A program made the position numbers and the translations under genes. The notes beneath the pieces are model-generated. The model had not been told where the DNA came from, did no database searches, and saw only the letters and a list, made by a program, of their open reading frames with translations. Below are positions 1 through 7,305 of a DNA stretch of 26,543 nt, in pieces. The DNA is from a virus. The number at the start of each line of letters is the position of its first letter. Within the stretch, counting starts at the first letter, position 1. The DNA lies in IMG/VR virus record IMGVR_UViG_3300035698_002763, positions 1-26,543 of that record; one strand, 5' to 3'.

Positions 1-5
1 ACCAT
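1..5 (-). CDS. Start of a leftward gene (partial, runs off the window)
   Basis: On the minus strand an ATG occupies positions 5-3. It is preceded by a strong AGGAGG Shine-Dalgarno five bases upstream. Only the first codon lies in the window, so no function can be assigned. It continues the leftward replication operon, 38 bases after the helicase stop codon. Confidence 0.55.
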
Positions 6-43
6 TACAACCTCCTCTGCCTGTTAAAGGTCAGGCGTTACCT

Positions 44-1051
44 TTATACCTTCACGTATCTAGCCGGATTCTCCCCAACATTGACCCTGCGTATCTTCTC
101 CTCACACCGCAGTTGCTGAAGAGCTTTCCTGACAGTCTCTATACTGAGAGCTGTGTGCCCGCACAGTTTCTGGATAGTCAAGGTACCATCTACCCCATAG
201 TTAGTCCTCAGGGCATGGTAGACCAACTCCGTTGAGCGAAGGTCCTCCTTGGCTACCAGATAGAGAAGTGGCACAGGCTCACACAGGAAGATATCCAGTG
301 GGCTTATCCTGACCTTGTTCCTATCCTTCCATTGGCTGAGCCTCTTCCTACCGCCAGCTCCCAGGTCCTCAAGTCTGTACCCGCTGTCTACATGGTTAGT
401 CCAGATAGACGAGCCCATTACAGCATCCATGCCATCCTCATGCACGACCCTGCCTCCGAAGTCCTTCTTGGACTTGTGCTCATGGTGTACCAGTATGATA
501 GAGGCATCCTCATACCTGGAGGATATCTGCTTTAGGTTATTGCAGTACTGACTGACTATCTCATCATCCGAAGTAGACCCCTTTACCGACGAGTAAACCG
601 AGTCGATGATAATGGCTTTTGGACAGGGCAGGTGCTTGGAAGCTAAGTCCTCATCTACAATATTGATGAACTCCCTTAATCCCTGTGCTAGGTTCAGCTT
701 CATCTCGGTGACCCACATCTGTTGCAGGTTCTCCAGGTTACAGTCTATCCCTCTAGCCATAGACACTATCCTGTCTATGTTCATGTCAAAGGGACCCTCA
801 GTCTGGCAGTACAGTACCGGTATAGCCTTCCTTACGTCATAGCATAGGAAGTCAGTACCTGAAGCCATACATATAGCCATCTGCAGGGCCAGTACACTCT
901 TCCCTATCCCAGCCTTCCCGATAAGCATGGAATGTTCCCCGGCGTTTAGCACTCCGGTGATGTAGGACTTGTACTCCACCTTAGGCAACTGGCACAACTC
1001 CGACATCCTGAATACCCTGTTCCGCTGGTCCGGAGGAATATTAACCGGCAT
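44..1051 (-). CDS. RepA/AAA_25-like RecA-fold replicative helicase or ATPase
   Basis: A 335-residue P-loop ATPase. Walker A GKAGIGKS lies at about residues 45-52, a conserved Glu in QTEGP at about 85, Walker B AIIIDS ending in Asp150, and a motif 4-like ILVHHEHK at about 186-193. The C-terminal 60 residues look like a winged helix. This is the layout of RepA/AAA_25 hexameric helicase-like proteins, which sit beside DNA polymerase in many phages. I chose the ATG at 1051 because GAGGTG stands four bases before it; an in-frame ATG at 1078 lacks a good site. It overlaps the polymerase stop by 11 bases, which implies coupled translation. The RepA/DnaB-type helicase role is inferred from family and position; a loader or recombinase-like ATPase is the alternative. 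Confidence 0.8.
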   Translation of the reverse strand: MPVNIPPDQRNRVFRMSELCQLPKVEYKSYITGVLNAGEHSMLIGKAGIGKSVLALQMAICMASGTDFLCYDVRKAIPVLYCQTEGPFDMNIDRIVSMARGIDCNLENLQQMWVTEMKLNLAQGLREFINIVDEDLASKHLPCPKAIIIDSVYSSVKGSTSDDEIVSQYCNNLKQISSRYEDASIILVHHEHKSKKDFGGRVVHEDGMDAVMGSSIWTNHVDSGYRLEDLGAGGRKRLSQWKDRNKVRISPLDIFLCEPVPLLYLVAKEDLRSTELVYHALRTNYGVDGTLTIQKLCGHTALSIETVRKALQQLRCEEKIRRVNVGENPARYVKV

Positions 1052-3380
1052 GAGGCACCTCAATCTTCCGCAGGTCATCCCAGTTAGGGCCAGCTTGCAA
1101 GTCTACCGGTATCCTGCAAGTCCTTATAATGCTATCCAGTCCGGTTATCTCTACAGGATACTCGAGGCAGCCTTTTACCAGCCACAGTACATAGTCCTTA
1201 TCCGATGGATGGCACTCTACCATAACCGAGTCGTGTATCTGAAGCATGAGCTTGAACTTACCCTCAGTCTGATAGTTATACAGCTTGAGCAGTCCGTGGT
1301 TCAGTATATCCGATACCGTAGACTGGGGCACATAGGCATATCCCTCCTTCTTCAGGCTCTCATTGAAGGTACCCATGAACAGTCTCTTCCTACCGAATGG
1401 TGTAGTCAGCATGCGTGCCTTCTGCAGCTGGCTGACCGTCTTCATTTGCCAGAGCTTGATACCAGGGTACGTAGCGAAATACGCATTGAGAAGCCGTCTG
1501 GCCTCCGAGAGTGAGATGCCAGCCTGCTTAGCAAATGTAACAGGTCCCATTCCGTAGTTACTTGCATGTACAACTCTCTTCGCCAGCTGGCGTTGCTTAT
1601 CAGTAACACCCGACTCCCGAACTCTGAATATCGCTGAAGCATTTCTCCTGTGAATGTCGCCACCATCTTCGAACATCCGAATAAGATTGTCTTCTCCAGC
1701 AAGATACGCAACAACCCTTGCCTCAGCCTGAGACAGGTCTCCAGCCACAAATATATCCTCACCATCTGGTATGAAGAGTCTCCTTGCAATTCCTTTAGGC
1801 ACGTTCTGGAGATTTGTCCCAGTCCCATGTACGCTTTCACGAGAGCTGAGTCTACCCGTTTCAGTTCCCGATATGAGATAGGTGGTTCGGATGCGTCCGT
1901 CTTTGTCGATGGTCGCTTCGAGGTATGTGGAAAGCACTTTCCTAGCTGCCCTGATTTCAAGGACAAGGTCAAACTCTCGTCTGGGGTTCGTCCTCGCAAG
2001 CTCCCTGATGGCTTCTTCGTCCGCCGTAACCGTGTTCCCATGTCCCTGTCTCCTTTTATACTTCGGCTTAAATCCAATGTCTTCGTATAACCACTTCTGC
2101 ATCTGCTTCGGACTTGAGACATTTAGCTCATGTCCGACAAGAGCATCCAGTTCTCCCTGTAACTCTATTATCTTCTCCTTATACTCCTTGATAGCCAGCT
2201 TCCTTATTGGAAGGTCCAGCTTCACACCACGTCTGGCCATATCCATCAGAGGCTCGATAAGCTGGTGTATATAGGTGCGATACAACTCCCACATCCCCAG
2301 GTCATTCAACTCCTTCTCTATCTCGAAAGCTACCTCGAAGGTACAACACGCATCCAGGCAGTTATACTGCCAGAACTTATCCCTGTTATCCTCTCTTATC
2401 CAGTCCTTGTAGTAAGGTTGGTCTGTATATATAGATGTGAGGAAGTCCAGTCCCTTCGGAAGTTCCGGATATGCTAGATGCCCCGCTATCATGGTATCCA
2501 TCCACAGGTTCCTGACGTGGATGTCCATAAGGTCGAGAAGCATTGTCATGTCATACTGTGCGTTCTGGGCTATCTTCTGGTTCGGACCTTCGAGCACTTC
2601 CTTTATCCTGAGCCATATCTCAAGCTCCTGCTCCCGAGACCACAGGCTACCCGATGCCCTATACCAGAATGGTATACAGATAGCCCAGTAGGGGGAGTCG
2701 GATATTCCAATACAGTTTATCTGATTGGTTTCTGTCTCTATGTCGAACGCTACGAAAGGACTGGACTTGAGCCTTGTCAGTTCCTCCATTATCTCATTAT
2801 AGGAAGGGTTAATTAGTAGTACCCTCTCTTTGAGCTTGACTTCCGGAAATCCTGCCTGCTTTTCCGCCCTCTGCATATCAAACAGGGCCACCGGACGGTA
2901 CTCCCAGGTACGAAGCACTGCCGCCGGATGGTACGTAGCAAGGCACTTGACTTGCAGTCCATTGGGCATGGTGCAAGCCAGTATGGACCCACGCCATTTG
3001 GTGATTGAGGCTTTACCGATTATAGCTTTGAGGGGTTCATTACCGAGGCATACTACGAGGTTAGGCCGTATCTTCATTATCTCCTCGAGGACTTCAGCTA
3101 TTCCGGCCTTGAGTATAGCTGTCTGTGTCTTGCCCTCATAGAAGCTACCGAAGTCATTGCCCTTTGGTCTGTACTTTACTAGATTAGTAAGATAGCACTC
3201 ATCCCTGTTTAGCCCACTCTCGACGAGTAACTCATCGAGTATCCGTCCCGCTGCTCCCACGAAAGGCCGTTCCAGCTCTTCTTCCTTGGACCCTGGAGCC
3301 TCTCCTATAAGGACTATCCTGGCATCAGATGGCCCTTCCGCAGGTACTAGCTTACTCCCCCACCTTTTCTCCTCCGGCAT
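1041..3380 (-). CDS. Uracil-DNA glycosylase domain fused to family A DNA polymerase with 3'-5' exonuclease
   Basis: A 779-residue replicative polymerase. Residues 1-175 are a family 4/5-type UDG-like domain, with GEAPG at 26-30, a PFVG segment at 39-42 and HPAA at 151-154. Residues 205-355 are a proofreading exonuclease with all acidic residues: DIE at 213-215, Asp277, and Tyr339/Asp343. Polymerase motif A has Asp548, motif B has Arg597, Lys601 and Tyr609-Gly610, and motif C is HDS at 716-718. There is no 5' nuclease domain. UDG-like N-termini on family A polymerases are known from SPO1-type phages. Two oddities: the O-helix residue equivalent to Taq Phe667 is His605, and the N-terminal CxxC expected of an Fe-S family 4 UDG is missing. 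It overlaps its neighbours on both sides. Confidence 0.95.
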   Translation of the reverse strand: MPEEKRWGSKLVPAEGPSDARIVLIGEAPGSKEEELERPFVGAAGRILDELLVESGLNRDECYLTNLVKYRPKGNDFGSFYEGKTQTAILKAGIAEVLEEIMKIRPNLVVCLGNEPLKAIIGKASITKWRGSILACTMPNGLQVKCLATYHPAAVLRTWEYRPVALFDMQRAEKQAGFPEVKLKERVLLINPSYNEIMEELTRLKSSPFVAFDIETETNQINCIGISDSPYWAICIPFWYRASGSLWSREQELEIWLRIKEVLEGPNQKIAQNAQYDMTMLLDLMDIHVRNLWMDTMIAGHLAYPELPKGLDFLTSIYTDQPYYKDWIREDNRDKFWQYNCLDACCTFEVAFEIEKELNDLGMWELYRTYIHQLIEPLMDMARRGVKLDLPIRKLAIKEYKEKIIELQGELDALVGHELNVSSPKQMQKWLYEDIGFKPKYKRRQGHGNTVTADEEAIRELARTNPRREFDLVLEIRAARKVLSTYLEATIDKDGRIRTTYLISGTETGRLSSRESVHGTGTNLQNVPKGIARRLFIPDGEDIFVAGDLSQAEARVVAYLAGEDNLIRMFEDGGDIHRRNASAIFRVRESGVTDKQRQLAKRVVHASNYGMGPVTFAKQAGISLSEARRLLNAYFATYPGIKLWQMKTVSQLQKARMLTTPFGRKRLFMGTFNESLKKEGYAYVPQSTVSDILNHGLLKLYNYQTEGKFKLMLQIHDSVMVECHPSDKDYVLWLVKGCLEYPVEITGLDSIIRTCRIPVDLQAGPNWDDLRKIEVPHAG

Positions 3381-3693
3381 TTGCCCGCTCCGATTTCTTG
3401 GACTGTTCAGCCTGTTTGGCTTTATCCAATTCGCTCTTTATCCTATTAAAGGTAGCTTGGTCTACATATCCCCAGTCTATCCTGGTTATCTGTGTATAAG
3501 GCCATGATAGTATAGGTACCCTGACCTGTGCCATCTCCCTGACCTTTCTTCCCCATTTGATTCTCTTCTCCACCGCTTGCATCTCTACAGCATACGTGCT
3601 GATAAGCTGTGAGCCGTACTCTATCTTATCCTTATTCTCTCTCAGTATAGTACCGTCTCTTAGCGTGACGGTCGCCGGCTTAATTCTTGGCAT
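3352..3693 (-). CDS. Hypothetical protein, 113 aa, upstream of the polymerase
   Basis: I do not recognise this protein. It is basic, opens with PRIKPATVTLRDGTI, and has a Trp/Tyr-rich middle (about residues 62-78) and a Lys/Glu/Ala-rich C-terminal helix of some 30 residues. AAGGAGG lies four bases before the ATG. The 3' end overlaps the polymerase start by 29 bases, so the two are probably made together; a polymerase accessory role is possible but unsupported by sequence. The 117-base spacer before it holds only a short perfect palindrome (AGGTTAACCT) and no gene I can defend. Confidence 0.7.
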   Translation of the reverse strand: MPRIKPATVTLRDGTILRENKDKIEYGSQLISTYAVEMQAVEKRIKWGRKVREMAQVRVPILSWPYTQITRIDWGYVDQATFNRIKSELDKAKQAEQSKKSERANAGGEKVGE

Positions 3694-3810
3694 TGTTCCT
3701 CCTTAAATGTTGGGCGAGGCTTGTAGACATCCGTTCAGCGTGTGTGTGCGTATCCGCTGGATAGGAGGTTAACCTTTCACGTTGTCCCCTGAACCCCGCC
3801 CAAGTATCAG

Positions 3811-4206
3811 TTACTCCTTAACTATTCTGGTAATGACGTTCTTGATATCGCCTTGGTACTCCTCTTCCCCGACGATGCAAGTGACTTCCTTGCCGTATAG
3901 CTCGTTCTCATCAAAGTCTCTCCATGACCCGAGAGCACACTCAACGATAGCCCTTAGCTTCCACTGTTGCTCCGGAGCGAGCATAGTTCGGTAGAAGATA
4001 TTCCCAGGCATACCCTTCAAAGGCTGTCCATTCAGCCCCTGTAACCTGTCAGCTGGGTCCACGAACGAAAGCCTCCAGTTGATGTAGGCATTACCTTTCT
4101 CCGAGGTCTTTTCCTCCGAGGTATCTACTTTCATAAAATACGTACCAGCCTTCACCGGTGCGAAGTTTCTGACTTCCGCTTCCGGATTAACCTTTATCCT
4201 TGCCAT
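3811..4206 (-). CDS. DUF669-like protein, possible single-stranded DNA-binding protein
   Basis: 131 residues with the pattern of the phage DUF669 family: an AGTYFMKVDTSEEKTSEKGN segment at about 20-40, INWRLSFVDP at about 43-52, a central helix around LRAIVECAL, and a C-terminal LYGKEVTCIVGEEEYQG strand pair. DUF669 proteins occur beside Sak4/AAA_24-type ATPases in phage recombination modules, exactly as here, and are thought to have an OB-like, ssDNA-binding role. GGAGG precedes the ATG by about nine bases. The family assignment is from pattern recognition; the ssDNA role is inferred from the neighbourhood. Confidence 0.7.
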   Translation of the reverse strand: MARIKVNPEAEVRNFAPVKAGTYFMKVDTSEEKTSEKGNAYINWRLSFVDPADRLQGLNGQPLKGMPGNIFYRTMLAPEQQWKLRAIVECALGSWRDFDENELYGKEVTCIVGEEEYQGDIKNVITRIVKE

Positions 4207-4254
4207 CTTGAGTTTCCTCCTAGTTATGTTAGTAATGTATCCGGTAGATATATA

Positions 4255-4986
4255 CTACCGTGCTCCTGGTTTCCTGGCCTTGAGCTGCGTCATCATCTTG
4301 TCATAGTTGAATCCCGACTCGATGACATCAAAGCAGTTCAGCCTGGACTTAGCCTTGTACATACGGTCTGCTACCGTCATGACCTGATATACCGGCCGTC
4401 CCCGCTCTCCACGGCCCACTCTCGAGTGATAGACTTCATCGAACCACAGTGCCAGTCTATCGGGTAACTTCTTCCCGACGATGAGAGGTAGTATCATTAC
4501 CTCACTGGTCAACTCGTTCTGTACTATCTGCTCGTGTGCGACTGTTACTATATGCACGTTCAGGCTGGTGAAGGTATAAAGGACATCCTCCATCTTACCT
4601 ACCAGTATTCCCCACTCCTGAAGCGTGGTCTGCTTCCCGACGGTACGGTTGGCGTACTGTATCTGTCTCAAGCACGACTCTTGCATCGTGGTGATAGAAT
4701 CCAGTACCACTGTCTGATACGGCAGGGTACCCGCAGCCAGCTGAGACTTAAACTCCTCTATCTTAGCCTCAAACTTGCTGAAGGCATCCGGCCTCAGTAC
4801 CGACTTATCAGAGTACGTCTCGTACTCTATATCATGGTCACGTAGACTCAATACCCCTCCATCGAAGTCGAAGAAGTACGGCTTGGGAAATGTACCGGCG
4901 AACGTTGTCTTCCCCGTTCCACTTCCTCCGTACATCAGTATCTTCAACTTCATGTTATCGGTAGTGAGTGTCTTAGTGTTTGACAT
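4255..4986 (-). CDS. Sak4-like RecA-fold ATPase (AAA_24), phage recombination
   Basis: 243 residues. Walker A GGSGTGKTT is at 20-28, preceded by the LKILMYG strand. A Walker B-type TVVLDS ends at about Asp96, and VTVAHEQ at about 146-152 matches the RecA-core strand ending in a polar residue. Short RecA-fold proteins of this length in phages are AAA_24/Sak4 single-strand annealing or recombinase-like proteins, which work with an SSB; the DUF669-like protein just downstream would fit. The start overlaps the RlpA-like gene by 14 bases. Confidence is high for the ATPase fold and moderate for the recombination role. Confidence 0.85.
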   Translation of the reverse strand: MSNTKTLTTDNMKLKILMYGGSGTGKTTFAGTFPKPYFFDFDGGVLSLRDHDIEYETYSDKSVLRPDAFSKFEAKIEEFKSQLAAGTLPYQTVVLDSITTMQESCLRQIQYANRTVGKQTTLQEWGILVGKMEDVLYTFTSLNVHIVTVAHEQIVQNELTSEVMILPLIVGKKLPDRLALWFDEVYHSRVGRGERGRPVYQVMTVADRMYKAKSRLNCFDVIESGFNYDKMMTQLKARKPGAR

Positions 4987-5437
4987 TGGTTTCCTCCTTT
5001 CCTGTTGGATTTACCTCTACAACAATAACGCCTTCTTTAAGTTCAGCGAGCTGGCTAAAGGCCATCTTTGACAGGTCAAGCGTGACTCCCCTCGATAACG
5101 CCTTCTTCCCAGGTCCACGGTCATTGACTCTAACGGTGCATAAACGTTTGCCATGCCGGACATGTAGTCGTGTATGAATTGGGTAATCCCAGGTGGCACA
5201 CGTAAGGCCTGCATTTGAGAGGGGCTCACCGGATGCGGTGATGCCTGAGGTGCCTTCTTTCTTACAGCTCTCCGTCGAGTACCACGATGCCCTCGTGCTT
5301 TCCGCATAACTACTTCCCCACCCCAGCAATATAAGACTTGATAGACTCACAGCAAACAACACAGCACTCGACAGTCTTATATATAAGTATCCTCTCAGCG
5401 TCTTTGCCATACCTGTATAGCTCGACGTATCTCTCAT
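4973..5437 (-). CDS. Secreted RlpA-like double-psi beta-barrel protein (putative cell-wall lytic)
   Basis: 154 residues. After a short basic N-terminus there is a hydrophobic segment (about residues 22-42) ending in an SYA-type signal-peptidase site, then an RlpA-like domain: ASWYS, a GITASGEPLSN equivalent of the TASGE box, VNDRGP and LDLSKMAF. RlpA proteins bind or cut denuded glycan strands of peptidoglycan, so the product is expected outside the cytoplasm. There is no lipobox Cys. The ATG at 5437 has AAGGAG five bases upstream; an ATG at 5410 would give the signal peptide a tighter N-terminus but has no clear site. Its first 128 bases lie over the zinc-ribbon gene in another frame. A cell-wall enzyme inside a replication operon is unusual. 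Confidence 0.8.
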   Translation of the reverse strand: MRDTSSYTGMAKTLRGYLYIRLSSAVLFAVSLSSLILLGWGSSYAESTRASWYSTESCKKEGTSGITASGEPLSNAGLTCATWDYPIHTRLHVRHGKRLCTVRVNDRGPGKKALSRGVTLDLSKMAFSQLAELKEGVIVVEVNPTGKEETNVKH

Positions 5438-5486
5438 CACCACTCCTTATCTCCCTATCGCATAGGTCACATGTTACAGTTATCAT
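5310..5486 (-). CDS. Zinc-ribbon miniprotein, 58 aa
   Basis: A short reading frame opening with a CDLC pair (residues 6-9), a GDERY segment and a late CCVVCC cluster (41-46), the layout of a small treble-clef or zinc-ribbon protein. AGGAGGAAGG precedes the ATG, which overlaps the stop of the upstream 32-residue gene as ATGA. Its 3' two thirds overlap the 5' end of the RlpA-like gene in another frame, so this stretch seems to code twice. I support it from start signal, motif spacing and gene overlap; no function can be assigned. Confidence 0.6.
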   Translation of the reverse strand: MITVTCDLCDREIRSGDERYVELYRYGKDAERILIYKTVECCVVCCESIKSYIAGVGK

Positions 5487-5581
5487 TGTATCCTTCCTCC
5501 TAGTAGTATTACCACTGTATATACTACAGCTATACCGAACATCATTGCCAGATTACCTAGTGTCAATATCAATGTTATCAC
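5483..5581 (-). CDS. Single-pass membrane miniprotein, 32 aa
   Basis: A 32-residue frame that is almost wholly hydrophobic (ITLILTLGNLAMMFGIAVVY, then TVVILLGG) with a short basic end. It starts with GTG in a GTGA overlap with the stop of the nuclease gene, and GGAGG lies four bases before it. Its stop overlaps the next gene as ATGA. Coupling on both sides and a clean membrane segment argue that it is real. Role unknown. Confidence 0.5.
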   Translation of the reverse strand: MITLILTLGNLAMMFGIAVVYTVVILLGGRIQ

Positions 5582-6396
5582 GTGTCCTCCTTTCTATCTC
5601 TTGGGTCCCAGTGACTAACCTTGTACTCAGTCTGGGCTATCCTTTCCTGCAACTCCGGTGACTGCATACAGAGAGTCCTATATGGACATTCTCCATAGTA
5701 GGTACACATGGAGTAGTTGGGTACGTATCTCGCCCTCCCCACACTTTCAAGTATATCGAAAGTTACAAGGTTGAACAGCTTTGGGAATTGGGCTATCTCG
5801 TCTTCGGTGCGGGTCTCTATCTTGCGGGCGTAGTCTTCCTTGGTCTTGGCTACGAGAAGGGCATCCATGACACAGCCGTGACACTTGGGGTATTCCTGAC
5901 GGGTAGCGTAGATGTATCCGTCTACCTGCAGGTTGGGCTTGAAACGGTTGAATGTTGCATATCCCATCTGGGACATGGTCTTGTGCTCCAGTACATATAT
6001 AGCACCCTGCCAGTCTACCACTCTGTCACGCCGACCGATGTAGGTCAATCCATTGGGCATGCCGAGCTCGAAAGACTTCTCATTAGCCACCACGGTGAAA
6101 GGCTCCTGTTGATACTTTACCACGTATCCCTTTAATATCCGTTTACCTTTCTCCAGTGTCCTCTTGATATCTTCCTGACAGTCTCCACCAGCAGTCTCCC
6201 AATCCTTCCGGAATGACTCCAGCATACTATCTACACTTGAGGTCTTGAACCATGTATTGAGTCCTTCATGAATGGCGTGTCCAAATTCGAGCGGAGTTTG
6301 TCGTGCGTTGGTCGTGAGGTCTTTAATATGCCTCCAGTAGAATCTCTTCTGACATACCAGATAGCAGTCCATCATACTGAAATCAAAGCAGTCCAT
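5578..6396 (-). CDS. PD-(D/E)XK nuclease, Cas4/RecB-like with Fe-S cluster
   Basis: 272 residues. The catalytic set is visible: GHAIHEG with His40/His43, GRRDR with Asp124, LEHKT with Glu137 and Lys139, and a QxxxY helix (Gln157, Tyr161). One N-terminal Cys15 followed by KRFYWR, plus three C-terminal cysteines (231, 237, 243), is the four-cysteine arrangement of Fe-S Cas4/AddB-type nucleases. Such enzymes resect DNA ends, and phage versions lie in recombination modules with Sak4-like ATPases, as here. It begins the tightly overlapped nuclease-membrane peptide-zinc ribbon-RlpA-Sak4 chain. GGAAAGG stands four bases before the ATG. Confidence 0.88.
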   Translation of the reverse strand: MDCFDFSMMDCYLVCQKRFYWRHIKDLTTNARQTPLEFGHAIHEGLNTWFKTSSVDSMLESFRKDWETAGGDCQEDIKRTLEKGKRILKGYVVKYQQEPFTVVANEKSFELGMPNGLTYIGRRDRVVDWQGAIYVLEHKTMSQMGYATFNRFKPNLQVDGYIYATRQEYPKCHGCVMDALLVAKTKEDYARKIETRTEDEIAQFPKLFNLVTFDILESVGRARYVPNYSMCTYYGECPYRTLCMQSPELQERIAQTEYKVSHWDPRDRKEDT

Positions 6397-6419
6397 CGTA
6401 CCTTTCCGAGAAGGGCAGA

Positions 6420-6448
6420 GGGGGAAGGAGCGAGCAACTCCCTCCCCC
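6420..6448. other. G/A-rich hairpin in intergenic spacer
   Basis: An 11-base arm GGGGGAAGGAG pairs with CTCCCTCCCCC across a 7-base loop with one mismatch. It lies between the small basic gene and the nuclease gene. Neither strand has a following T-run, so it is not a normal intrinsic terminator. It may be an RNA-processing or stability element. Confidence 0.5.
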
Positions 6449-6469
6449 TATCGCAAAGTAGGGGAGCGT

Positions 6470-6589
6470 CTACCTACTTTTGCCTTTGGGCTTGCGGTGT
6501 CTTAGCGAGGGCACTCTCGACCGACGGAGTCGCTCTATAGTTTTGGCGAGCTCAGTCTTAGGAGTACTTATCGGGTTTCCCCTCTCCAC
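6470..6589 (-). CDS. Small basic protein, 39 aa
   Basis: A 39-codon frame starting with GTG 12 bases after the stop of the MerR-like gene, with AGAGAGG six bases before it. The product is strongly basic, with an amphipathic TPKTELAKTIERLRR helix and an Arg/Lys-rich tail (RHRKPKGKSR). It fills what would otherwise be a 200-base gap in a gene-dense operon. Nucleic-acid binding is plausible from charge alone. No family recognised. Confidence 0.45.
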   Translation of the reverse strand: MERGNPISTPKTELAKTIERLRRSRVPSLRHRKPKGKSR

Positions 6590-6600
6590 GCTATCCCTCT

Positions 6601-6921
6601 CTAGTTTGTCACGCTCCATATATCTTGGGCTATAGCCAGTACCTTAGACAGCTTAGCCATCCTCTCCCTAAACTCCACTTCCAGTTCCTCTTTACCTATA
6701 CCTAGTATATACCGACGGACATCATCGAGATGTACGCCCAGTGTTGACAGTATCACAGTCTTTTTAACCTTGTCATAGTCTGTTGCAGTGTAGTTCTTGT
6801 ACTTGCCCACACGTCGAGGAGCCGAAAGCACTCCACGCCTCTCATATTGGTTCAGCCTGGACGGTTCAATGTATATGCCTAGTTCTTGTGCTAGAAGTTC
6901 TGCCAGTTTATGACCTCTCAC
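6601..6921 (-). CDS. MerR-like winged-helix protein
   Basis: 106 residues. The segment at about 18-68 has the MerR pattern: a DNA-binding helix leading to LNQYERRGVL, then YKNYTATDYDKVKK and LGVHLDDVRRYI, the usual wing and second helix-turn-helix. The C-terminal 30 residues form a helix that could mediate dimer contacts. There are no metal-binding cysteines, so it is not a metal sensor. It starts with GTG, with AAAGGAG five bases upstream, and overlaps the previous gene by 14 bases. It may be a phage transcription regulator; its operator is not proven. Confidence 0.65.
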   Translation of the reverse strand: MRGHKLAELLAQELGIYIEPSRLNQYERRGVLSAPRRVGKYKNYTATDYDKVKKTVILSTLGVHLDDVRRYILGIGKEELEVEFRERMAKLSKVLAIAQDIWSVTN

Positions 6922-7129
6922 GTCTTACTCCTTTTTTCTCGCTCCGTTTTATCTGAAGTATCCTACCGTCGAGGGCCTGTCTCACCTCTACCGCTCCGGA
7001 GCCCGTAGCCAATAGTATCTCATTATCCACTATCTCCTGAGCCTTGAATAAGTTCTCCGCTGTGACAACACCACCACCGTCTTCCCACAGTAAGTTATGT
7101 AACGCTATCCATTTATCCAGTAGTTCCAT
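6908..7129 (-). CDS. Hypothetical protein, 73 aa
   Basis: An acidic N-terminal half (LLDKWIALHNLLWEDGG), a helix around AENLFKAQEIVDNEI and a basic C-terminus. I recognise no family. It is the first gene behind the 7219-7253 promoter, separated from it by an 89-base leader with a hairpin. Its Shine-Dalgarno is weak. It overlaps the MerR-like gene, so the two are likely co-translated. Confidence 0.6.
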   Translation of the reverse strand: MELLDKWIALHNLLWEDGGGVVTAENLFKAQEIVDNEILLATGSGAVEVRQALDGRILQIKRSEKKGVRRERS

Positions 7130-7168
7130 AGTTCACTTATTTCTCTTATTTCGCACCCTTAAAAGGGA

Positions 7169-7200
7169 AGGCCAGCTACCCCGAAAGGAGCAACTGGCCT
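7169..7200 (-). terminator. Leader hairpin, possible attenuator or terminator
   Basis: On the minus strand a 7-base perfect stem (AGGCCAG/CTGGCCT) closes an 18-base loop and is followed by TTCCCTTTT. It starts about 18 bases after the expected start of transcription from the 7219-7253 promoter and ends before the first gene at 7129. It could end upstream transcripts, attenuate the new one, or protect the 5' end. Confidence 0.45.
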
Positions 7201-7218
7201 CTTATCTCCCCTCGACAA

Positions 7219-7253
7219 TTGACAAGTCTACCACAGGTACTCATCATTGTCAA
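7219..7253 (-). promoter_or_regulatory. Leftward sigma70-type promoter inside a TTGACA/TGTCAA palindrome
   Basis: On the minus strand, -35 TTGACA (7253-7248), 17-base spacer, -10 TAGACT (7230-7225), then TGTCAA directly after the -10. The outer hexamers make a TTGACA-N23-TGTCAA inverted repeat. The same geometry recurs at 12697-12731. It would drive the genes from 7129 leftward. Confidence 0.6.
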
Positions 7254-7305
7254 GTCTGACTGATATTCCTAACATACTATCGACAATACCACTGCCAAAA
7301 GCTAG

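Noticed and set aside
1442-2122. 226-codon open frame on the minus strand inside the polymerase gene
   Set aside because: It lies wholly within the strongly conserved polymerase frame, has no recognisable motif and is rich in Arg and Ser, as expected of a shifted reading.
5338-5661. 107-codon plus-strand frame
   Set aside because: Runs against three overlapping leftward genes and reads as Ser/Leu-rich hydrophobic shadow with no start signal.
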